A stretch of DNA of 8,405 nucleotides, taken from assembly GCA_026996985.1 (NCBI GenBank), contig JALWJR010000001.1, positions 1 to 8,405 of the forward strand, read 5' to 3'. The notes beneath the pieces were generated by a model. The model was not told the origin of the DNA, did not search any database, and saw nothing but the letters and a program-made list of their open reading frames with translations. This DNA is from Candidatus Kaiserbacteria bacterium. GTDB taxonomy: Bacteria; Patescibacteriota; Minisyncoccia; Phycocordibacterales; UBA2100. Both the position numbers and the translations under genes were made by a program. How positions within the stretch are numbered: the first letter of the stretch is position 1; each line of letters opens with the position of its first letter. Below, piece by piece: positions 1-6,960 of the stretch.

Positions 1-72
1 ATATCCTATTGTAGGTTATCCCAAAACAGGTTACGGGGAAGAGGTTCAGCGTCAAATTACCGAACAAAAATA

Positions 73-106
73 CCCCTGCAAGGCGTTGCCTTACAGGGGG
101 TTTTTT
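73..106 (-). terminator. Bidirectional rho-independent terminator
   Basis: CCCCTG (73-78) pairs with CAGGGG (94-99) and AAGGC (80-84) with GCCTT (88-92), closing a GTT loop. A T run follows on the plus strand (101-106), and TATTTTTG follows when read from the minus strand (72-65). The single C79/A93 mismatch becomes a U-G pair in minus-strand RNA, so the helix is continuous only in that direction. It lies directly after tRNA-Ser and most likely ends that transcript. It may also end a plus-strand gene from beyond the left edge; the only plus-strand stop codon seen left of the hairpin is TAG at 12-14. Confidence 0.85.
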
Positions 107-111
107 GTTTG

Positions 112-198
112 CGGAGGAGGAGGGATTCGAACCCTCGAGGGGATTGCTCCCCTAACACCTTAGCAGGGTGCCCCATTCGACCGCTCTGGCACTCCTCC
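112..198 (-). tRNA. tRNA-Ser(GCT)
   Basis: This 87-nt serine tRNA reads AGC/AGU codons. The acceptor stem is GGAGGAG (198-192) with CTCCTCC (119-113), followed by discriminator G at 112. The anticodon loop is CTGCTAA with GCT at 164-162. A long type II variable arm (6-bp stem, 138-143 with 148-153) is present, as expected for serine, and the T arm is GAGGG-TTCGAAT-CCCTC. No CCA is encoded (the next bases are CAA), so a CCA-adding enzyme is needed. No convincing promoter sits directly upstream. It may be read from its own weak promoter or by read-through from the gene ending at 275. Confidence 0.97.
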
Positions 199-203
199 AT
201 AAT

Positions 204-234
204 AAAGAGCGTCTTGCTTTGCAAAACGCTCTTT
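204..234 (-). terminator. Strong hairpin between DUF4430-like gene and tRNA-Ser
   Basis: AAAGAGCGT (204-212) pairs with ACGCTCTTT (226-234) and TTGC (214-217) with GCAA (221-224) around a TTT loop. The single C213/A225 mismatch becomes U-G in minus-strand RNA, giving a continuous 14-bp helix. The downstream U tract on the minus strand is short and interrupted (CTCTTTATTAT), running up to the tRNA 5' end. It is likely a terminator for the 275-727 gene. It could instead be an RNA-processing structure 5 nt ahead of tRNA-Ser. Confidence 0.6.
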
Positions 235-274
235 AATACTACCAAAAAGACAAACTTTTGCCAGTTGCCATCTC

Positions 275-727
275 TTAAATTCCTTTGTACATTTCAACTC
301 TTTCCAAGATCACAACCACCTTGTCGCCTTTTTTAAGGTTTACCGTCTCAAGCCCTTTTCCAACAAACTCGCCGTTTACATAAACCGCCCAAAACTGCTT
401 TTTGTCAGCAACTCTGTCACCTATTTTGTAGATGGCTTTTCCGTAATCAAATTGCTTTATTTCCGCTTTCAAATATTTATTCAGCAACTCCTCAAGAGAC
501 TGTCCGTCGTACTCGGCTTTCAATGAAAATTGTGTGGCGTTTAAATTTAGCTCTTTTGTTTTTTCTTTGTTTTCGCTCTCTATTTTTTTGTCAACAACTT
601 GCTCGGTTTTGTTTTGTTCAACACCGTTTTTAATATTGGCTTTCGGATAAAAAACCCAAACCAAAACCGCAATCAAAATAAGCGCTATTGCATAAGGTAT
701 GTATTTTAAAATCGTCTCTTTTTCCAT
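275..727 (-). CDS. Membrane-anchored DUF4430-like domain protein
   Basis: 150 residues. A short charged N-terminus is followed by one hydrophobic segment (about 9-27), best read as an uncleaved signal anchor. A Lys/Glu/Gln-rich polar linker (about 30-62) comes next, then a C-terminal globular domain (about 66-146). That domain has the pattern of DUF4430 / transcobalamin-C-terminal-like folds: FWAVYVNG at 112-119, then a LKKGD turn at 131-135 leading into a final beta strand. Members of this fold are often outside the membrane and some bind small ligands; no ligand can be named here. The start is supported by AAGGA (737-733), 5 nt before ATG. The gene diverges from the phosphoesterase-recG pair and is followed by a hairpin and tRNA-Ser. 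The domain call rests on motif resemblance only. Confidence 0.8.
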   Translation of the reverse strand: MEKETILKYIPYAIALILIAVLVWVFYPKANIKNGVEQNKTEQVVDKKIESENKEKTKELNLNATQFSLKAEYDGQSLEELLNKYLKAEIKQFDYGKAIYKIGDRVADKKQFWAVYVNGEFVGKGLETVNLKKGDKVVVILERVEMYKGI

Positions 728-770
728 GTTTTTCCTTTACTTATAACAAACCCATAGTATCATAAAGGCT
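728..770. promoter_or_regulatory. Divergent intergenic promoter region
   Basis: This 43-bp gap must hold the start signals of both divergent genes. On the plus strand TATAAC (742-747) is a plausible -10 box, with AAAGG ending 2 nt before the ATG at 771. On the minus strand TACTAT (759-754) is a possible -10, with TTGCTA (783-778) as -35 at 18-bp spacing inside the phosphoesterase coding start. The two -10 boxes nearly overlap, so the two promoters would compete. Box assignments are weak. Confidence 0.35.
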
Positions 771-1283
771 ATGAAAATAGCAATAGTATCAGACTCTCAT
801 GACGCTTGGGTAAACCTTGAGAAAGCCATAACGGTTGCAAATGAGGTTGGCTGCGACGCCCTTTTGCACGCCGGTGATTTTGTAACCCCAAGCGGAATAA
901 AAGTGTTAAGCGGATTTAAAGGAAAGGTGCATATGGTCTGGGGCAACAACGAGGGAGAGAAAGTGGGATTCATTAAAACGGTTGAAAAATTTGATAACAT
1001 AGTTCATCACGGAGATGTTATGGAAAAAGAATTTGACGGACTTTTATTTTTTATGAACCACTACCCCACCTTTGCAAAAAACGCGGCAGAAAGCGGAAAA
1101 TACGATGTGTCAATATTCGGTCACACTCATTTGTATGTAAACGAGCAAGTCGGAGACACCTTGCTTTTAAACCCGGGAGAAATAGTCGGCACAAAAACCG
1201 GAACCTCAACAATGATGATTTTTGACACTCAAACAAAACATGCCGAGAAAATAGAGCTGGCTTCAAGTTTATACACCCTTTAG
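771..1283 (+). CDS. YfcE/MJ0936-type metallophosphoesterase
   Basis: 170 residues, typical for this small calcineurin-like family (Metallophos_2). All metal-binding motifs are visible in order: D8-x-H10 in SDSHD, GD at 35-36, GNN at 58-60 (N59), H97 in NHYP, and GHTH at 117-120. An LNPGE turn follows (133-137). The protein should therefore be an active dimetal phosphodiesterase in the cytoplasm. Family members cleave phosphodiester model substrates, but the physiological substrate is not known and cannot be read from sequence. The start is fixed by the canonical MKIAIVSDSHD opening, although the AAGG-like ribosome site is very close to it. The stop lies 2 bp before recG, so the two genes are almost certainly one operon. 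No truncation or missing catalytic residue is seen. Confidence 0.95.
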   Translation: MKIAIVSDSHDAWVNLEKAITVANEVGCDALLHAGDFVTPSGIKVLSGFKGKVHMVWGNNEGEKVGFIKTVEKFDNIVHHGDVMEKEFDGLLFFMNHYPTFAKNAAESGKYDVSIFGHTHLYVNEQVGDTLLLNPGEIVGTKTGTSTMMIFDTQTKHAEKIELASSLYTL

Positions 1284-1285
1284 AT

Positions 1286-3403
1286 ATGAACCCGACCGAT
1301 AAAATAACAGATACCTTCAGACTCACACAAAAACAAAAAGACGCTTTGAAAAAACTAAAGCTTGAAACACTGGAGGATCTGCTTTTGCATGTACCATCAA
1401 GATACGAAGACGTGCAGAGCGCTCCGTCCATCTCGCAAATTCAGACAAACACAACCGTAACGGTATACGGCAAAATCCATGATGTAAAAAAAACCCTTTC
1501 ATGGAGAACGAAAAAATATGTGATTGAAGCCAATCTTTCCGACGAGACCGCAACGGTAAAACTGCGTTTTTTTAATCAAGTTTACGTGAAAAAAATGCTT
1601 GCCGGAGAACCTTTTGCGAAAGTTACGGGAAAACTTATGGGAAAAGCAAACAAATATTTTGCAAATCCTCAATTTGAAATTCTCCCGCATTTCACCAGAG
1701 ACTCAAACACAACCCTTGTTCGCATCTACCCGGAGAGCAAAGGAATTACAAGCAGATGGTTTTCGGTTAAAACCGATATTTTAATTTCCCAAGGATTGCA
1801 TAAAAAAATAAAAGACCCGATACCAAAAGAGATAATTGAAAAATACAATCTTCCAACCCTCTCTCAAGCAATTCTTTTGGCGCACAAACCCAGAAGTTTA
1901 AAAGAAGCTGAAGTCTCACAAAAAAGATTTTCATTTGACAGTGTCTTTTTTATACAACTGCAGAAACAATTGCAAAAACTCAATATCCAAAGCAAAAAAA
2001 CATACAAAATAAATACAGATTCAATAAATGATTTTCTTAAACTCTTGCCGTTTAAGCTCACCTCGGCGCAACAGAAAGCGATAGATGACATAGTATCAGA
2101 CTTGCAAAAAAACCAACCCCTAAGCAGACTCATTGAAGGTGACGTTGGCTCAGGGAAAACGGCAGTTGCGGCTGCAGCTGCCTTTGCGACAGTTGCCACC
2201 ACCCCGCCGGAGCAAAAAGCGGGAACCTTACAAGTAGCTTACATGACACCAACCGAGATTTTGGCGAGACAACAATACCAAGAGTTTATATCTTTGTTTA
2301 AAAATGCAATTCCTTATAAGTTTATAAGAGTTGCTCTTCTTACCTCCTCCGGCGCAAGAGTGTTTCCGTCAAAAACAAACCCGCAGGAGGACACAAAAAT
2401 ATCAAAAACCCAACTTATCAAGTGGGTTAAAGATGGTACTGTTGCCATTGTTGTCGGCACTCACTCTCTTATTCAAAAAAATGTATCCTTTAAACACCTT
2501 GCCCTGGCAATCATAGACGAGCAACACCGTTTTGGTATAGCCCAACGCGCCGCTTTAGCCAAGAAAGATAACAAAATCCCCCACCTTATTTCCATGACGG
2601 CAACCCCGATTCCCAGAACCTTGGCGCTGACAATTTACGGCGATTTGGATTTGTCCATAATAGATAAAATGCCCCCGGGCAGAAAAAAAGTCATTACAAA
2701 AATAGCGACCGAAAAACAAAGAAATGATGTATACCAATTTGTTGAAAAAGAACTGAAAAAAGGCAGACAAGCTTATGTTATCTGCCCGCGAGTACAAGAA
2801 CCCGATCCGGAAAAAGCCTTGGCCTTAAGGGTTGCCTCGGCCGAGAAAGAATTTGAAAAAATTCAAAAAGCCTTTCCAAAATATAAAACAGGTCTTCTGC
2901 ACGGCAAAATGAGCACAAAAGAGAAAGATGAGGTTATGAGTAAATTTGTATCCGGCGAAATTGATATTTTGGTTGCAACAACGGTTGTTGAAGTGGGAGT
3001 GAACGTAAAAAACGCTTCCGTTATGATTATAGAAGGTGCCGAGAGATTCGGCCTTGCTCAACTGCATCAGCTCCGCGGTCGCATCAAAAGAGGCGCGCAC
3101 CAGCCTTACTGCTTCTTGTTTACAACCTCATCTCAAGATGTAAACAAAAAAAGACTCAAAATTTTTGAAAGCACCGATGATGGTTTTAAACTGGCGGAAT
3201 ACGACCTTAAACTGCGAGGGCCCGGAGAGTTAACCGGGAGCAGTCAATGGGGTCTGTCGGATTTGGCAATGAAAGCGCTTCAAAACCTAAAGATGGTCTC
3301 GGCCGCAAGAGAAGCGGCCCTGGAGTTGATTAGAGCAGGTAAAATACAAAACCACCCCGAACTGTTATCAAAAATGGAAAAAACGGATTTGCATTTTGAA
3401 TAG
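1286..3403 (+). CDS. recG: ATP-dependent DNA helicase RecG
   Basis: 705 residues, close to the usual 680-700. RecG is a cytoplasmic double-stranded DNA translocase that remodels stalled replication forks and Holliday junctions. Visible parts: N-terminal helices with LEDLLLHVPSRY (29-40); an OB-fold wedge domain (about 55-140, VTVYGKI at 58-64); Q-like motif LTSAQQKAI (258-266); Walker A GDVGSGKT (285-292); motif Ia TPTEILA (321-327); DEQH box (411-414); motif III SMTATPIPR (436-444); HGKM (539-542); ATTVVEVGVNV (564-574); motif VI QLRGRIKRG (595-603); and the RecG translocation region DLKLRGPGELTG (640-651). Two differences from common RecGs are an extended loop near 353-378 and Lys601 where motif VI usually has Gly. 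The start is 2 bp after the phosphoesterase stop with no clear Shine-Dalgarno, suggesting translational coupling. Confidence 0.98.
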   Translation: MNPTDKITDTFRLTQKQKDALKKLKLETLEDLLLHVPSRYEDVQSAPSISQIQTNTTVTVYGKIHDVKKTLSWRTKKYVIEANLSDETATVKLRFFNQVYVKKMLAGEPFAKVTGKLMGKANKYFANPQFEILPHFTRDSNTTLVRIYPESKGITSRWFSVKTDILISQGLHKKIKDPIPKEIIEKYNLPTLSQAILLAHKPRSLKEAEVSQKRFSFDSVFFIQLQKQLQKLNIQSKKTYKINTDSINDFLKLLPFKLTSAQQKAIDDIVSDLQKNQPLSRLIEGDVGSGKTAVAAAAAFATVATTPPEQKAGTLQVAYMTPTEILARQQYQEFISLFKNAIPYKFIRVALLTSSGARVFPSKTNPQEDTKISKTQLIKWVKDGTVAIVVGTHSLIQKNVSFKHLALAIIDEQHRFGIAQRAALAKKDNKIPHLISMTATPIPRTLALTIYGDLDLSIIDKMPPGRKKVITKIATEKQRNDVYQFVEKELKKGRQAYVICPRVQEPDPEKALALRVASAEKEFEKIQKAFPKYKTGLLHGKMSTKEKDEVMSKFVSGEIDILVATTVVEVGVNVKNASVMIIEGAERFGLAQLHQLRGRIKRGAHQPYCFLFTTSSQDVNKKRLKIFESTDDGFKLAEYDLKLRGPGELTGSSQWGLSDLAMKALQNLKMVSAAREAALELIRAGKIQNHPELLSKMEKTDLHFE

Positions 3404-3440
3404 ATCGTTTCCCAAAATAACGCAAAATACATTTAAACAA

Positions 3441-3469
3441 CCGAGCCCTAAGTTCAACTTAAAGCTCGG
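3441..3469 (-). terminator. Terminator hairpin between convergent recG and PKD operon
   Basis: CCGAGC (3441-3446) pairs with GCTCGG (3464-3469) and TAAGT (3449-3453) with ACTTA (3457-3461) around loop TCA. Two C/A mismatches (3447/3463 and 3448/3462) become U-G pairs in minus-strand RNA, giving a 13-bp helix there. Read from the minus strand the hairpin is followed by TTGTTTAAAT. It sits 25 bp after the stop of the minus-strand PKD gene and 38 bp after recG, and most likely serves the former. Confidence 0.7.
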
Positions 3470-3493
3470 CTGATTTGAAAAACAAGCCTAAGT

Positions 3494-5008
3494 TTAATAC
3501 CTTCCTCTTGTCACTGAAACCCAATGCGTTACAGGTGTTATCTCTTGCAACGGACCCCTTCCAAATTTTATTTTCATTTGATATGCGGCGGGAGTTACGT
3601 AAGTGTGTGTAAATGTACGCTCAAAAGCACCGGAGCAGTCTGCATATGGGTCAGCCTCTTGGTCTTGATCGGCTATAAAATCATCAACCGAAAACTCACT
3701 GTTCTCTTGCGCCACAAACTCTTTCCTTTGTATACCACTACCATCACCCCAGTCAATCTCGTAGGAAGTGCAATACCCCCAAGTACCGACAAGCTGAACT
3801 TCCACCGTCAAAGGCGCGGGACCGGTGTCGTTGTCAACATTAACTATCGTTGCGCCCGGTTGTAAATTGGTAACATCAATCAACCACCTCTCCCGAATCG
3901 GTAAATTTATAATCTTGTCGGGACCGGCTCTGAAAGTAACTTCATAGGTTCCGACCGAATTATATATATGTCTTAAATTAAATGTTTTTGGATTTCTCTG
4001 ACACGTATATGTGTTAACTTCAAACTCGGTTGTATCTCCATCTCCCCAATCAACTTGATATGAAGTACACGACGGATGTGTTAAAGTAAATTTTGCATTT
4101 ACCTCCAGCGGTGCGGGACCTTCCGTAACATCAATGGAAAATGGCATTATGGCATCACCGACAACCACTGTTGTATAAGCGACAGTGGGCAGTTGCAACC
4201 CCAAATTGTTGGGTGTGCTCGCCTCTCCGGCCCTTAAAACAATGGTGTAAACTCCGTTTCGCGGATAAATATGATTAATTCGCACTATGCGCCCTTCATT
4301 TTCTTCGTCTTCACAATTGTTGGGATCGTAGAATTTTTCAAATACTTGAGATTTGTCTCCCCAATCAATACTGTAAGAAGTGCATGCATTGTTTAACTTA
4401 AAAGTCAGCAACACTTTAAATGGCGCTTCCCCAAATGCTTGATAAGTTTTAATGTCACTTACCAGAGTATCGGTAATTTGATTGTTGGTTGAAGTAGCGG
4501 TAGAAGTGGAGGTGGTTGCGGTTGAGGTGGCATTTAAATTCTCACAACCCAAGGCCATAGTTTCTCGTGTTCTCGGGCCAACCACCCCAAAACCGGTTGT
4601 GTTAGGGGAACCCCACGAGATTATACCGTTTGCAACCTGATATCTCTTAACAGCTCTTTGAGTGGCCAAATCAAAAACTCCGGTTATCGCCCCTTCAGGG
4701 TAAATATAGCTGTCTCTGGCCAAAAACATTTGAAGTTTTGAAACATCTTGACCACGATCTCCGTAAGAGAGGTTTCGTGTCAAAATAAGGCAAGATAAAT
4801 CTGGCGGGAAAGAGCGCAAATTTCTTTCATTTTCATTTGTTTTTTTGAAAGACAGCAGATTATCCAATTTTGCCTTTAAAGTGAAAACTTGTGCCAACAT
4901 ATTTGAGAGTTTAGTTTGAAACTCCACCCAAGAATAAGCTTCAACTTTGTTTGAATTCACAGAAAAAACAAGGAAAATCAATATCAAATATGTTACCGTC
5001 TTTTTCAT
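3494..5008 (-). CDS. Secreted peptidoglycan-binding protein with three PKD domains
   Basis: 504 residues. A signal peptide (about 1-24: KK, hydrophobic core, then VEAYS) is followed by a short helical stretch (28-53) and a PG_binding_1-like domain (about 77-155, with LSYGDRGQDVSKLQMFL and later FGVVGPRTRETM). A Thr/Ser/Ala linker (161-174) leads to three PKD-type beta-sandwich domains, each with a CTSYxIDWGD-like core (WGD near 216, 321 and 420). Each also has a cysteine before the core and one after it (C209/C232, C314/C336, C413/C458), suggesting a disulfide. Expected role: cell-wall-attached surface protein; PKD domains usually mediate protein or glycan contacts. The ATG overlaps the stop of the upstream PKD gene (ATGA), with AGGG just before it, so translation is probably coupled. 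No enzyme domain is seen. Confidence 0.93.
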   Translation of the reverse strand: MKKTVTYLILIFLVFSVNSNKVEAYSWVEFQTKLSNMLAQVFTLKAKLDNLLSFKKTNENERNLRSFPPDLSCLILTRNLSYGDRGQDVSKLQMFLARDSYIYPEGAITGVFDLATQRAVKRYQVANGIISWGSPNTTGFGVVGPRTRETMALGCENLNATSTATTSTSTATSTNNQITDTLVSDIKTYQAFGEAPFKVLLTFKLNNACTSYSIDWGDKSQVFEKFYDPNNCEDEENEGRIVRINHIYPRNGVYTIVLRAGEASTPNNLGLQLPTVAYTTVVVGDAIMPFSIDVTEGPAPLEVNAKFTLTHPSCTSYQVDWGDGDTTEFEVNTYTCQRNPKTFNLRHIYNSVGTYEVTFRAGPDKIINLPIRERWLIDVTNLQPGATIVNVDNDTGPAPLTVEVQLVGTWGYCTSYEIDWGDGSGIQRKEFVAQENSEFSVDDFIADQDQEADPYADCSGAFERTFTHTYVTPAAYQMKIKFGRGPLQEITPVTHWVSVTRGRY

Positions 5009-6603
5009 AGCCCTATTAAGTTTCTGATAAAATCTTTAAAAGCCGACCAAACCGAGGCAATGTACAAATTATTGCCACTTAGTTTTGAATCCAAAATTGT
5101 GACATAATTGCCAAAGAGCTTTTTTCCGTTTTTTATAACGGACACATAATAAGTGCCCGGCTTTTTATACATGTGAGAAAATGTTGATGAGAAAGATTCG
5201 CACTTCCCTTTCGGATATGTAATCGTTTGATACTCCCCGTCACCAAAATCAATCGTGTAAACTCCACCCAAACATGAAGCTTCGCTGTTAAATATTCCCG
5301 TGAAATAAATTACTTCGTCCATATTGGCTTTATGCGGATATATCATTAGTCTGTCTGATACTTGAAATATCCACGGGGGCAATTCAAAAATTTTAATTGG
5401 TTGTGTAATTGTTGCGATAACAGTTGGTATATCCTCTCCACAGAACGGATCACCGTTGCAAATGTCATATATTACTCCGGCATAAATTTTATACAGCCCT
5501 GGATAAATCGGGGTAGAGCAAACAGCATCTGTGGTTGAACTTGAAGTGGTATTGCCGGAGCCGGAAGTGGCAACTGTTGATGAGGATGAAGTGCTGTTTG
5601 ATGAATTATTGTTTGAGGCCAGTAAGGTACACTCTCTGCTGGTGGGAATCCATGAAAAAGTGTGTGTCTGCAGAGGAGAGAACTCCTCCGTGTTATCAAT
5701 ATTTATGTCCCCTATATAGCCGACTTGTCCGTCTTCCGATAGAAACAGTAATCTGATCTTCGGCTTAAATCCTTGTATTTCACCAGGTAAATTGGAGGTT
5801 TTAATTTTTATATTTATCGGTATCTCCAAAGCAAACTCTTTTCCACCTTGCGGAGACTCTATTTGTATAAACGGCCTTCTATGCACAAAAACTTGACACT
5901 GTTCAACTACGGTATGTTTTTGATTTGTATTTGGATAGAACGTTTTGGTTAACACTGCGGTGTAACCATCTTGATTTGGTTCGGTATAAGTATGTCTTAT
6001 TACATCGTATTTTATCTCCGGCAAAGCACAAAGGTATTCATCAGTTTTGCTCCCATCACCCCAATCTATTTGGTATTTCATTTGTTTTTCCGGATTACAC
6101 ACATCGCCACCTAAAGGAATAACGGCAATCGCTTCAAATGGTGTATATCCTCCATTTCTTTCCAAAAAACATTCGGTAGAAGTTGAATTTGTCGATGATG
6201 CCGAATCTGTACTTGTTGAGACTTGAATATCGTCACCATAGAGGAAAACCGCCAGCTTAATGGGAGTAATTGAATTGAGGTCACCTTCACCGGCTTTTAC
6301 TGTTACCTGGTATGATATAGGCAAAAGATCTTGGCGCGGATTGTAAGTGTGTGTAAAAACTCTTGAAAAATCTCCTCCCAAACATTCTTGCTGAGTATCT
6401 GTTACTTCATACTTTAATGGCTCGGACCCGTCTCCCCAGTCTACGTAAAAAGATGTGCAAGTAAGCTTACTCTCTGTTTGAACGGTAAGCTCTACCTGCA
6501 AAGGGGCCTTTCCAAGGTTTGGAGAAATATTCACCAAAGTTGATGCCAAAGCATCTGCCGGATACCAAAGTAGCGCAATTGCAAATAAAATAACCCTAAT
6601 CAT
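5005..6603 (-). CDS. Secreted multi-PKD-domain surface protein
   Basis: 532 residues from the ATG at 6603. A signal peptide (1-20, MIRVILFAIALLWYPADALA) is followed by PKD domain 1 (about 23-120, DWGDGS 55-60), a Ser/Thr linker (129-143), PKD domain 2 (about 146-240, DWGDGS 180-185), an Ig-like segment (about 245-405) interrupted by a Ser/Asn/Thr-rich stretch (330-358), PKD domain 3 (about 435-505, IDFGDG 451-456), and a C-terminal amphipathic helix (513-532). Each PKD domain has a flanking cysteine pair (C49/C74, C169/C192, C444/C468). The open frame continues to 6903, but those 100 residues lie over repeats and tRNA relics and the signal peptide begins at residue 101, so 6603 is the better start. 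It is first in an operon with the downstream peptidoglycan-binding gene. The exact binding partner is unknown. Confidence 0.9.
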   Translation of the reverse strand: MIRVILFAIALLWYPADALASTLVNISPNLGKAPLQVELTVQTESKLTCTSFYVDWGDGSEPLKYEVTDTQQECLGGDFSRVFTHTYNPRQDLLPISYQVTVKAGEGDLNSITPIKLAVFLYGDDIQVSTSTDSASSTNSTSTECFLERNGGYTPFEAIAVIPLGGDVCNPEKQMKYQIDWGDGSKTDEYLCALPEIKYDVIRHTYTEPNQDGYTAVLTKTFYPNTNQKHTVVEQCQVFVHRRPFIQIESPQGGKEFALEIPINIKIKTSNLPGEIQGFKPKIRLLFLSEDGQVGYIGDINIDNTEEFSPLQTHTFSWIPTSRECTLLASNNNSSNSTSSSSTVATSGSGNTTSSSTTDAVCSTPIYPGLYKIYAGVIYDICNGDPFCGEDIPTVIATITQPIKIFELPPWIFQVSDRLMIYPHKANMDEVIYFTGIFNSEASCLGGVYTIDFGDGEYQTITYPKGKCESFSSTFSHMYKKPGTYYVSVIKNGKKLFGNYVTILDSKLSGNNLYIASVWSAFKDFIRNLIGL

Positions 6604-6610
6604 TGAATTA

Positions 6611-6638
6611 ATTATAACGTGATATTTTAATGAGACAA
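6611..6638 (-). promoter_or_regulatory. Promoter for PKD operon, probably leaderless
   Basis: A perfect -10 box TATAAT (6616-6611) lies 7 nt before the ATG at 6603. TTGTCT (6638-6633) is a possible -35 at 16-bp spacing. Transcription would then begin at or within a base or two of the start codon, and there is no Shine-Dalgarno sequence ahead of it. Both facts fit a leaderless mRNA. Confidence 0.65.
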
Positions 6639-6662
6639 AGGAGTAACTGTTTAAAACATATT

Positions 6663-6727
6663 CGCACAGCAGCCCCCACCATTTTTTAAACAACTTTACC
6701 ATTGTGCTCATTTCGTATTGAGCAATA
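6663..6727 (-). pseudogene. Degenerate tRNA-Lys-like relic (copy 1)
   Basis: Read from the minus strand, ATTGCTCAATACGAAATGAGCA resembles the tRNA-Lys D-arm region in short blocks (ATTGCTCA against ATAGCTCA, then GAGCA). It still forms a 6-bp hairpin, TGCTCA (6705-6710) with TGAGCA (6719-6724). The far end, CTGCTGTGCG, matches the tRNA 3' end CTGCTGGGCG. The anticodon and T-loop are not recognisable, so it cannot be a working tRNA. The assignment rests on hand alignment. Confidence 0.4.
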
Positions 6728-6754
6728 GTTTTCCTTTTATTGTAATAGAGTTGG

Positions 6755-6821
6755 TAGTGAAAATGGTGGGGGGCACGGACTCTATGGTCTTTAGAAAGGG
6801 CGAACAGTAAAAACAACCGGT
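6755..6821. repeat. 67-bp direct repeat, copy R1
   Basis: This aligns without gaps to 6961-7027 at an offset of 206 bp, with 60 of 67 identical positions. The mismatches are mostly G/A or T/C, and a 22-bp internal stretch (6786-6807) is identical. The end of the block (AAAAACAACCGGT) equals one arm of the tRNA-Lys terminator, but in this copy the second arm has decayed, so no strong hairpin forms. Confidence 0.95.
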
Positions 6822-6862
6822 GACCAACAAATATAAACTGATTGCTTTTGTTGTTTATTAAG

Positions 6863-6925
6863 CGCCCAGCAACCCCCACACCACTTTTTAACATGAAAAC
6901 CATAGTGATTAATAAATAGCTCTTA
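6863..6925 (-). pseudogene. Degenerate tRNA-Lys-like relic (copy 2)
   Basis: Read from the minus strand, the segment ending GTTGCTGGGCGC matches the tRNA-Lys 3' end (CCTGCTGGGCGG). It is followed by AT-rich sequence resembling a broken copy of the terminator (inverted repeat CAACAAA 6825-6831 with TTTGTTG 6847-6853). Sequence just before it (GTTAAAAAGTGGTG) matches copy 1 (TTTAAAAAATGGTG). D-arm similarity is poor, so the tRNA origin is inferred mainly from the 3' end and repeat register. The upper boundary is approximate. Confidence 0.35.
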
Positions 6926-6960
6926 TGACATATTCAATATATTCTTGGTAAAAGTACCTC

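Noticed and set aside
1..60. End of a plus-strand gene at the left edge
   Set aside because: Only four codons before the TAG at 12-14 would be present. The other two plus frames stay open into the tRNA, so no gene can be supported from this sequence.
1051..1553. Minus-strand open frames opposite the phosphoesterase and start of recG
   Set aside because: They are antisense shadows of well-supported genes and are rich in Cys, Ser and Phe, as expected from reverse-complement coding.
5005..5007. Possible recoded UGA (Gly) as in Gracilibacteria/Absconditabacteria
   Set aside because: UGA ends the PKD gene exactly at an ATGA overlap and ends the partial membrane gene; the large coding sequences contain no in-frame UGA, so UGA acts as a stop.
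6604..6903. In-frame N-terminal extension of the PKD protein by 100 residues
   Set aside because: It lies over the 67-bp repeat and tRNA relics, has no recognisable domain, and would bury the signal peptide at residue 101. A consensus promoter with the -10 box seven bases before the later ATG explains the shorter start.
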